The notes beneath the pieces were generated by a model. The model was not told the origin of the DNA. It did not search any database and saw nothing but the letters and a program-made list of their open reading frames with translations. Positions 6,391 through 11,029 of a stretch of 11,029 nucleotides of DNA are shown piece after piece. The translations under genes and the position numbers were made by a program. The DNA is from an uncultured Saprospiraceae bacterium (GTDB lineage Bacteria; Bacteroidota; Bacteroidia; Chitinophagales; Saprospiraceae), in NCBI GenBank assembly GCA_937930625.1, contig CALHBW010000352.1:1-11029 (forward strand). The letters are read 5' to 3'. The first letter of the stretch is position 1. Every line of letters begins with the position of its first letter.

Positions 6391-6426
6391 AAAAAAAGCG
6401 GTTTCAAAGTTGTCTTTGAAACCGCT
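6391..6426 (-). terminator. Rho-independent terminator, minus strand
   Basis: A perfect 13-base stem, 6397-6409 with 6414-6426, closes a 4-base TTGT loop. On the minus strand the stem is followed by seven T (the A run at 6391-6397). It faces the transcript of the WYL regulator, whose stop codon is at 6642, giving a trailer of about 215 bases. On the plus strand no T run follows. Confidence 0.82.
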
Positions 6427-6641
6427 ATCATCTAACTAACCAATCACAATTGATTTCACAAAATTTAAAATCTAAAAGAATTTAACTCTTTATAAAACCA
6501 ATTTACAGCATAACAAACAAAGACCATGCCTTGTTGTGAAAATTCGACGAAAGGCTTGTTTTTTCTGTTAGAATAGTGTCATAATTCGATAGATGATTTT
6601 AAAAGTAGAAAAAGTCGTATATATTTTACCTTGCAATTTAA
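6427..6641. other. Non-coding trailer between convergent genes
   Basis: This AT-rich stretch lies between the minus-strand terminator and the stop codon of the WYL gene. I see no gene in it. The one structure of note is a weak hairpin at 6528-6555, listed as a possible plus-strand terminator. Confidence 0.6.
6528..6562 (+). terminator. Possible plus-strand terminator
   Basis: GCCTT (6528-6532) pairs with AAGGC (6551-6555), with an inner GTTG/CGAC helix and a small bulge, followed by TTGTTTTTT. It could end transcripts of the T9SS gene about 250 bases after its stop. The stem is short and interrupted, so this is tentative. Confidence 0.3.
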
Positions 6642-7661
6642 TCACAAATCATCAGAATAATTCCTCATTCCCCGCTCAAATTTATTCATCATCCGTTTTC
6701 GCAGTCGTTCCGGCTTAATGACTTCCATACCTTCCGCAAATCCGAATATCAAGCGTTCCAATTCAAAATTCAAAACAACTTCAATACGAATAATCACGCC
6801 TTGCTCATTCATTTCCAAGACTTCCTGAGTATGATGTAGCGGTTTCGTTAGTACATAAGGCGCATTATATTGGTCAATGAAAATTTCAACTGTTTCGACT
6901 TTTGAACCTTCATTTACAGTAACACCTACCGTGTGTTTGTAATGCTTTACGGGGTCAAAATCTTCATTTTCGATGTAATGTACGCTATCATCTGTTTCGA
7001 TATTCTCAATTCTATCTAATGCCAGCGTCATAATATCCCGTCGTTCGCCTTTGACACCTAATAAGAACCAGCGATTATTAAATTCTTTCAACAAATACGC
7101 GTGAAATAGAAATTCCTGCGGCAATCGTGCCTTAAATGATTGATACTTGATACGCAGTACACGTTTGTGCAAAATAGCCTGATACAATCCATCAAGATAG
7201 GTCAGTCCTTTGAGGTTTTCATTTTTTTCAAAATCAATAATCGGTCTTTGTTTGGTTTTTTGTGTATGAACGTGGTCTTCCAGTTTCTGCACCATTCCAT
7301 CCAACTCCCTGAAATGCGAAAACCCTTTAAATTGGCGTAGCAACTCCACCACTTCTGTCAGCTTACCCAAGTCTTGTTCTGTTAAGGGAATATTCGTAAT
7401 ACTATAATTTGGGTCTTCGTAAGTATAGTACTTTTTTTCGAGGACAATAATCGGCGCATTATAGCCGAGTTTGTCGCTTCGCATCATTTGAATGTCCGAT
7501 TGTACGGTGCGTTTACTCACCCCTTTGTCGATACCTTCGTATTCATATAAGGCATCCGAACAGGCATCAATTAAATCCTCTAAAGTCCATTTCCTAAAAC
7601 GATTTTGCAGACATTTATCTATCGTTTTATAGCGAATTAAGGCATTGCGATTTACGGGCAT
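6642..7661 (-). CDS. WYL-domain transcriptional regulator
   Basis: This 339-residue protein has the layout of the YafY/PafC-like WYL family. It has an N-terminal winged helix of about residues 8-75 (with SKRTVQSDIQMMR as the recognition helix region), a linker helix, a WYL domain of about 150-225, and a C-terminal WCX-type extension of about 250-330. The WYL core is seen in LYQAILHKRVLRIKYQSF (159-176) and NRWFLLG (196-202), where the eponymous Trp is kept. WYL domains bind nucleic acid or nucleotide ligands, and the proteins often regulate DNA damage, CRISPR or phage-defence genes; no such locus is in this window. The target is therefore unknown. It lies 100 bases downstream of the PhoD-like gene on the same strand, with a word-repeat array between them, and probably ends at the terminator at 6391-6426. 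Confidence 0.9.
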   Translation of the reverse strand: MPVNRNALIRYKTIDKCLQNRFRKWTLEDLIDACSDALYEYEGIDKGVSKRTVQSDIQMMRSDKLGYNAPIIVLEKKYYTYEDPNYSITNIPLTEQDLGKLTEVVELLRQFKGFSHFRELDGMVQKLEDHVHTQKTKQRPIIDFEKNENLKGLTYLDGLYQAILHKRVLRIKYQSFKARLPQEFLFHAYLLKEFNNRWFLLGVKGERRDIMTLALDRIENIETDDSVHYIENEDFDPVKHYKHTVGVTVNEGSKVETVEIFIDQYNAPYVLTKPLHHTQEVLEMNEQGVIIRIEVVLNFELERLIFGFAEGMEVIKPERLRKRMMNKFERGMRNYSDDL

Positions 7662-7666
7662 ATTTT

Positions 7667-7760
7667 TATAACGATTAATGTATAACGATTAATGACATTA
7701 TGATTAATGGACAACATATAATAATTTTCGCGTAGCGAGAATCAATCATTATTCGTTATA
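7667..7760. repeat. 14-base tandem and inverted repeat between the phosphatase and WYL genes
   Basis: TATAACGATTAATG is present twice in perfect tandem at 7667-7680 and 7681-7694. A degenerate third copy ends at 7709 (ATGATTAATG). An inverted copy, 13 of 14 matching, lies at 7747-7760. The spacer contains the small palindrome TCGCGTAGCGA. The inverted copy ends 2 bases from the stop codon of the phosphatase gene, and the tandem begins about 6 bases before the WYL start codon. Confidence 0.9.
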
Positions 7761-7762
7761 CA

Positions 7763-9028
7763 TTATTTAAGGTCACTCAAAGGAATCACATAACTCCACA
7801 CCAAAAATCCTTCATTATCAAATACTTCAATCGTACACTCCCGTTCATGTTCTTCTCCGGCAAAGCTGACTCTGCCATAGTTTTGCTTCATATAAAGCGA
7901 ACGCTTGCTACGCATTTTATTTTTCATCCGTCCGCCGGGATTGCCGAGACTCGTGAGGGGCGAACAGGTAAATTCGTAGAGTGGATAATGCTTTTTTCTG
8001 TGGTCAAAATTCAACTCCGTAAAGTGCCTGTCACCACTCATAAATATCACGCCCGTTATTTCTTCCTCTTTCAGAAAATCAAGAAAATCCTTGCGTTCAT
8101 CTTTGAAGTCTGCCCAAGATTCGCCGCGTACTTCGGTGGGTAGCATCTGCGTACCTGCAATGATAATTTTGAAATTGGCATCGGACTTTTTGAGACGTTT
8201 TTTGAGCCAGTCCATCTGTGCTTCGCCAAACATTTCCTCCTCGTCTTTCGAGCGATAATAACGTCCATCCAACAAGAAAAACTCTACATCTTCATACCGA
8301 AAATGTGTAAAATTACCCGGCGTTTTCTTTTTACCATAATAAGGATTTGCCCAAAAATCTTGAAAAACCTGCAAAGACGTATCTTTCAAAGCATAAGTAC
8401 TGTCACTATTGTTTTTTCCATAATCGTGGTCATCCCAAATTGCATATTGCGGGCGCGTCTGCATAAATTCGTTGATGTATTTATTGCGCCGCATTTTTAC
8501 GTTTTTCAAAAACATTTTGTCATACGATTTCCATTCTTTATCAAGGTAATACGTATTATCGCCCAACCAAATCATAAAATCAGACGGCGTTTCTTTCATG
8601 CTTTTAAAGATAAAATCGCGGTTCTTTCCTTTCATCCCTTTATACGGATAAGGGAAGGCACAAGAACCCGTCAAAAAAGAAAAATTACGCATGATTTTCT
8701 CCGGTTCTTCGGGTGCAGATTCAGTTCTTTTCAAATTGATACGCACCGTTTTGTAATCTTGTACCATGCGGTTTTGCAGCTTGTATTCAATATCGCCGTA
8801 GCCCTTCGATTTGAGGTCGGTCAGCATCAATTCCAATTCAGGTGATGAAGGCATTTCAAACTTCGCCGCCTCTCCCATCGGCGATGCCGCATGTGGGATG
8901 CCTTTTACCAATACCCAAATCACAGCCGTACTATCTGTTTGGTGTCCGGGCATGGGTCCTGCTACGATGCTTGTTTGGGCATTGGTCATTAAGGGTATTA
9001 AACAAAAAAATAAGTATATAAAACGCAT
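7763..9028 (-). CDS. PhoD-like alkaline phosphatase family protein, exported
   Basis: A 421-residue metallophosphatase with an N-terminal signal peptide (MRFIYLFFCLIPLMTNAQ, no twin-arginine motif), so it is likely Sec-exported to the periplasm or outer membrane. Metal-binding and catalytic motifs match the PhoD family: LTGSCAFPYPY (119-129), WLGDNTYYLD (154-163, with Asp157 and Asn158), WDDHDYG (198-204), LLDGRYYR (252-259), AGTQML (291-296) and MSGDRHFTEL (330-339, Asp333 and His335). PhoD enzymes act on phosphomonoesters or phosphodiesters and usually need Ca and Fe; the substrate here is unknown. The sequence lacks the long N-terminal domain of Bacillus-type PhoD, as in many Bacteroidota homologues. 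It lies upstream of the WYL gene in a probable two-gene transcript. Confidence 0.92.
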   Translation of the reverse strand: MRFIYLFFCLIPLMTNAQTSIVAGPMPGHQTDSTAVIWVLVKGIPHAASPMGEAAKFEMPSSPELELMLTDLKSKGYGDIEYKLQNRMVQDYKTVRINLKRTESAPEEPEKIMRNFSFLTGSCAFPYPYKGMKGKNRDFIFKSMKETPSDFMIWLGDNTYYLDKEWKSYDKMFLKNVKMRRNKYINEFMQTRPQYAIWDDHDYGKNNSDSTYALKDTSLQVFQDFWANPYYGKKKTPGNFTHFRYEDVEFFLLDGRYYRSKDEEEMFGEAQMDWLKKRLKKSDANFKIIIAGTQMLPTEVRGESWADFKDERKDFLDFLKEEEITGVIFMSGDRHFTELNFDHRKKHYPLYEFTCSPLTSLGNPGGRMKNKMRSKRSLYMKQNYGRVSFAGEEHERECTIEVFDNEGFLVWSYVIPLSDLK

Positions 9029-9035
9029 ATTTTAA

Positions 9036-9190
9036 ATGAGAATTGAGACGAAAGAGGCGAGAGCATTAAGAGAGGAGAGAAGTGAGAGATGAGATAAGAG
9101 ACATAAGAGTGTTTTTTATCTAAGTCCTTAGGTCTCTCGTCTCAATTCTTATGTCTCTTATCTCTCGTCTCATCTCTCTCGTCTTATTTC
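9036..9190. repeat. GAGA/TCTC word arrays in inverted orientation upstream of the phosphatase
   Basis: The left block, 9036-9109, is almost pure purine, built from words such as GAGACGA, GAGAGAT and AAGAGACATAAGAG. The right block, 9131-9190, is its pyrimidine counterpart. Exact pairs are 9091-9108 with 9147-9164 (18 bases) and 9040-9051 with 9137-9148 (12 bases). Their order is A-B-A'-B', so they cannot form one nested stem. The spacer carries CTAAGTCCTTAG. Confidence 0.88.
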
Positions 9191-9193
9191 TTA

Positions 9194-9201
9194 CAAAAGT
9201 A
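9194..9201 (-). promoter_or_regulatory. Candidate -7 element for the phosphatase gene
   Basis: The complement reads TACTTTTG, fitting TAnnTTTG. Transcription from here would copy the GAGA/TCTC array into a leader of about 160 bases. No exact -33 TTTG is seen at the expected spacing. Confidence 0.35.
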
Positions 9202-9227
9202 AGTTTTATTTAGCGAAAAATAGTGTT

Positions 9228-9325
9228 GTAGTATCGTAGTATCAATGTGTTATAGTATTTTTGCGCCAAGCCGAATACACGAAATCCACCATAACACAAT
9301 AATACAGCAACACAATAACACGATT
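9228..9325. repeat. Word repeats upstream of the CorA gene
   Basis: GTAGTATC is in perfect tandem at 9228-9243. AACACAATAA occurs at 9293-9302 and again at 9309-9318, ending 7 bases before the CorA start codon. The blocks are partly complementary (TGTGTTAT at 9247-9254 with ATAACACA at 9291-9298), so this again is a facing arrangement. Confidence 0.75.
9256..9263 (+). promoter_or_regulatory. Candidate -7 element for the CorA gene
   Basis: TATTTTTG matches TAnnTTTG about 63 bases before the start codon. It is divergent to the phosphatase candidate at 9194-9201. The only TTG upstream (9226-9228) is too far away, so the match is incomplete. Confidence 0.33.
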
Positions 9326-10273
9326 ATGATTCGGTATTACGAAAAAAATAATGGCAAACTCCGCGAGTTGGGCAGTCGTGCGCCTTTGTGTTGGATGCAC
9401 ATTGCGCCGCCTTTTACGCAAGCAGAATTGGAGAGTGTGTCGCAGCAACTCGACATCCCGCTCGATTTCCTGACCGACTCGCTGGATATTGACGAACGCT
9501 CACGTTATGAGCGCGAAGACGGTGTGCGCCTTATCGTCCTCAATACGCCTACGCCCAACAAAAGCGATGCCATGAACGCCGCCACTTATATCACCGTACC
9601 CATCGGAATTGTGTTGGCGAGTGACTATGTATTGACCATTACTGCGTTTGAAAATCCTGTATTACAGCGTTTTTTAGATAATAAAATAAAAAATTTCAAC
9701 CCTGCCGAGCGCGAGGATTTCGTCCTTAAAATCCTCGAACAAAGTGTGTATTACTTCCTCAATTGCCTCAAAGACCTCAATAATAGACGCTATCAGATAG
9801 AAAAAGAGTTGTACGAAGCCAGTAATAATTCCCAACTCAAACAACTCCTCAGCATCGAAAAAAGTTTGGTTTACTTCGTTACTTCGCTTAGTGCCAACGA
9901 CCTTTTGATGATGAAAATGAAACGCACCGACTTCCTCCAAATCCGCGAAGACGAAGACCTCGTTGACCTACTCGACGACATCGTAATTGACAACTCACAG
10001 GCAAATGAAATGGCAAACGTCTATGCCTCCATCCTTAGCGGTACGATGAACGCCTTCGCCTCGATTATCTCCAACAATCTCAACATGGTTATCCAACGGC
10101 TTACTCTTGTCACTATCATTCTTATGGTGCCGACACTCGTAGCGAGTTTTTTCGGAATGAATATCAAAAATGGTATCGAAGAATGGACACCTGCCTTTCC
10201 GATTATTTTAGTCGTTTCTGTATTGCTTTCCTTAATTGTCGCTTGGATTTTTCGTCGTCGGCAATTGTTTTGA
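9326..10273 (+). CDS. corA: CorA-family divalent cation transporter
   Basis: This 315-residue inner-membrane protein has the CorA/MIT plan. It has a large cytoplasmic N-terminal funnel (about residues 1-255, including the helical stalk around 125-255) and two C-terminal transmembrane helices (about 258-276 and 290-309). The signature GMN is at 277-279, at the outer end of the first helix. The usual MPEL that follows GMN is not conserved; here it reads IKNGIEEWTP, as in many divergent CorA-like proteins. The substrate could therefore be magnesium, cobalt or another divalent metal. The tail FRRRQLF is basic, as expected for a cytoplasmic C-terminus. The frame is open upstream to an ATG at 9245, but that overlaps the promoter candidate and word repeats. 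The ATG at 9326 begins with the conserved MIRYYEKNNG. Confidence 0.92.
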   Translation: MIRYYEKNNGKLRELGSRAPLCWMHIAPPFTQAELESVSQQLDIPLDFLTDSLDIDERSRYEREDGVRLIVLNTPTPNKSDAMNAATYITVPIGIVLASDYVLTITAFENPVLQRFLDNKIKNFNPAEREDFVLKILEQSVYYFLNCLKDLNNRRYQIEKELYEASNNSQLKQLLSIEKSLVYFVTSLSANDLLMMKMKRTDFLQIREDEDLVDLLDDIVIDNSQANEMANVYASILSGTMNAFASIISNNLNMVIQRLTLVTIILMVPTLVASFFGMNIKNGIEEWTPAFPIILVVSVLLSLIVAWIFRRRQLF

Positions 10274-10296
10274 CGGGCTTTTCATTTGATTCACGA

Positions 10297-10366
10297 TGGG
10301 TTAAAACCCACCGCTTTTGCGAATTTAACTTGAATATCACATGAGCGCAGGGTTTCAACCCTGCGC
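10297..10366. repeat. Two REP-like palindromes downstream of corA
   Basis: TGGGTT-AA-AACCCA (10297-10310) and GCGCAGGGTT-TC-AACCCTGCGC (10345-10366, a perfect 10-base stem) both contain the GGGTT/AACCC palindrome. No T run follows either, so they look more like dispersed palindromic repeats than terminators. They could still stabilise the corA mRNA 3' end. Confidence 0.7.
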
Positions 10367-10432
10367 GAATAAACCGCAAGTATTCACCACAATTCCCTGT
10401 CACTTCTCCTTAATTTGATGATATTTTAAAAA

Positions 10433-10542
10433 TTATCAACAAAAGTTATCAACATTGTTAACAACAATTGTTAACAAAATTAAATCACTGAAAATCAAGT
10501 GCTTAATAAAGTTATCCACAATAAAATAACAAATGTGGAAAA
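10433..10542. promoter_or_regulatory. Cluster of DnaA-box-like sites upstream of nrdB
   Basis: There are two TTATCAACA sites (10433-10441 and 10446-10454, one mismatch from the DnaA box, 13 bases apart). There is one perfect TTATCCACA (10512-10520) and one TTTTCCACA on the minus strand (10534-10542). Between them are two palindromic TGTTAACA sites, also 13 bases apart (10456-10463 and 10469-10476). The last box ends 5 bases before the -33 element of the nrdB promoter. DnaA is known to bind and regulate the nrdAB promoter in Escherichia coli. The cluster could alternatively belong to a replication origin. Confidence 0.6.
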
Positions 10543-10547
10543 CTTAG

Positions 10548-10579
10548 TTTGGTTTTTCCTCTCTCACCTATTAATTTTG
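10548..10579 (+). promoter_or_regulatory. Primary sigma-factor promoter for nrdB
   Basis: TTTG (10548-10551), a 20-base spacer and TAATTTTG (10572-10579) match the Bacteroidota -33 TTTG and -7 TAnnTTTG consensus at the usual spacing. This is the best promoter in the window. The start site would be near 10585, giving an nrdB leader of roughly 340 bases. Confidence 0.6.
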
Positions 10580-10623
10580 TGTTTACAATTTAAAGCAATG
10601 ATTAGCTTCGCTTGAGTTTTAAA

Positions 10624-10643
10624 GATAAAACCTTTGTTTTATC
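10624..10643 (+). repeat. Small hairpin at the start of the nrdB leader
   Basis: GATAAAAC (10624-10631) pairs perfectly with GTTTTATC (10636-10643) across a 4-base loop. It is AT-rich and lacks a following T run. Confidence 0.45.
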
Positions 10644-10692
10644 CGCAATCATCATCAATCTTCAATCTCTATGGTAAGCTAATAACTGTACT

Positions 10693-10748
10693 GACGACTT
10701 TTCCCGAATCAAGTACGGGACAGGTAGCCGTCGCAAACAGATGCTTGC
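10693..10748 (+). repeat. Palindromic, possibly structured segment of the nrdB leader
   Basis: TCCCG (10702-10706) pairs with CGGGA (10716-10720). This is enclosed by GACG (10693-10696) with CGTC (10729-10732), and is followed by GCAA (10733-10736) with TTGC (10745-10748). The CCCGAATCAAGTACGGGA core resembles palindromes dispersed in many bacterial genomes. It matches no riboswitch that I recognise. Confidence 0.4.
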
Positions 10749-10805
10749 CCAGACCTAACTTTTACTCTTAAACATCGCAAGATGCTTTATGGGTAACTCC
10801 ATTTA

Positions 10806-10832
10806 CGTAACATGGACTTCCAGTCCGTCATG
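10806..10832 (+). repeat. REP-like palindrome in the nrdB leader
   Basis: GTAACATGGACTTCCAGTCC contains the stem GGACT/AGTCC (10814-10818 and 10822-10826), flanked by CATG on both sides. Its form, GTAACA then a purine, GAC, a short loop and GTC, parallels the REP arms at 3631-3690, so both may belong to one dispersed family. Confidence 0.5.
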
Positions 10833-10902
10833 CGAATGGAACGGGTGACTATATTGTCAAATAACTTATGAAAAAAGTGTCCGCATTGAACTTGTGCTTG
10901 AC

Positions 10903-10920
10903 ACTTGAACTTGAACTTGA
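10903..10920 (+). repeat. ACTTGA hexamer tandem at the nrdB start
   Basis: Three perfect ACTTGA units end 2 bases before the nrdB ATG. Degenerate relatives (TTGAACTTG, GCTTGAC) precede them from 10886. The position mirrors the octamer arrays before thiD and thiG. Confidence 0.8.
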
Positions 10921-10922
10921 AT

Positions 10923-11029
10923 ATGACCACAGCAGCAGCACACAACGAGCCGATTTTAATGGAAAATCCCAACCGATTTGTATTATTTCCCATACAACAC
11001 GACGACATCTGGGCATTCTACAAACAATC
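10923..11029 (+). CDS. nrdB: Ribonucleoside-diphosphate reductase class Ia, beta subunit; N-terminus only
   Basis: The first 35 codons are present and the gene runs off the right edge. After a short variable start (MTTAAAHN), the sequence EPILMENPNRFVLFPIQHDD continues with IWAFYKQ. This is the characteristic N-terminal segment of class Ia small subunits of the eukaryote-like group, which usually continues into KAEASFWTAEE. NrdB carries the di-iron tyrosyl radical cofactor that drives reduction of ribonucleotides to deoxyribonucleotides by NrdA. The metal ligands and the radical tyrosine lie beyond the edge. The ATG at 10923 is preceded by the hexamer tandem and no Shine-Dalgarno site. The promoter and DnaA-box cluster upstream suggest control linked to replication. 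Confidence 0.85.
   Translation, partial: MTTAAAHNEPILMENPNRFVLFPIQHDDIWAFYKQ

Larger units (their letters stand above)
10274..10922. other. Long non-coding region between corA and nrdB
   Basis: About 650 bases hold no convincing gene. In order they contain two palindromes after corA, a cluster of DnaA-box-like sites, a strong Bacteroidota promoter, several small palindromes in the predicted nrdB leader, and a hexamer tandem at the nrdB start. The individual elements are listed separately. A minus-strand frame at 10787-11008 covers the nrdB start and is not credible. Confidence 0.75.

Noticed and set aside
8303..8845. A 180-codon plus-strand frame
   Set aside because: It is antisense to the PhoD-like gene, whose metal-binding motifs are intact.
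9245..9325. In-frame extension of corA from an ATG at 9245
   Set aside because: The added 27 residues come from a promoter-like motif and word repeats. The ATG at 9326 fits the CorA N-terminus.
10345..10366. Rho-independent terminator of corA
   Set aside because: The stem is perfect but no T run follows on either strand, so I treat it as a REP-like palindrome.
10455..10476. TTGTTAACA sites as further DnaA boxes
   Set aside because: They differ from TTATCCACA at three positions. They are noted only as palindromic TGTTAACA sites with the same 13-base spacing.
10690..10860. A known structured RNA (cobalamin riboswitch, tmRNA, RNase P, SRP RNA)
   Set aside because: The conserved cores that I know for these families are absent. 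Only short local stems can be shown.

Overview
The window looks like chromosome of a member of the Bacteroidota. The evidence is a secreted protein with a type IX secretion (Por) C-terminal sorting domain, Bacteroidota-type promoter motifs (TTTG and TAnnTTTG), start codons without Shine-Dalgarno sequences, Bacteroidetes-flavoured ThiE and HldD sequences, and AT-rich gaps. No phage, transposase, rRNA or tRNA gene was recognised. I cannot name the genus.

Layout. Minus strand, 1-1503: the 5' part of an HldD-type sugar epimerase gene, cut by the window edge, and a membrane-anchored coiled-coil protein of unknown function. An AT-rich gap follows (1504-1907). Plus strand, 2095-5166: a PolB-type 3'-5' exonuclease, then three thiamine biosynthesis genes, thiD, thiE and thiG. 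They supply HMP-PP (ThiD), the thiazole (ThiG) and their coupling (ThiE). ThiC, ThiS and ThiH are not in view. Plus strand, 5497-6279: a small secreted T9SS protein. Minus strand, 6642-9028: a PhoD-like phosphatase upstream of a WYL-domain regulator. Plus strand, 9326-10273: a CorA-family transporter. After about 650 bases of non-coding sequence, the 5' end of class Ia ribonucleotide reductase nrdB begins at 10923.

The most unusual aspect is the non-coding sequence. Most gaps between genes hold a short word repeated in tandem, and many have an inverted copy of the array on the other side of a short spacer. The word differs at each locus: GAGTAGAT, CAGTCCG, CAGCACAT, GAGGAGTT, NNTTCGTK, ATGGTTTC, TATAACGATTAATG, GTAGTATC, ACTTGA. 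Eight bases is the commonest period, and arrays often run to within 0-3 bases of a start or stop codon. The same octamer, CAGCACAT, sits against the start codons of both thiD and thiG. Separate REP-like palindromes lie between thiD and thiE and in the nrdB leader.

The nrdB upstream region also holds DnaA-box-like sites directly against a well-formed TTTG-N20-TAATTTTG promoter. This suggests either DnaA control of ribonucleotide reductase or a replication-origin-like element.
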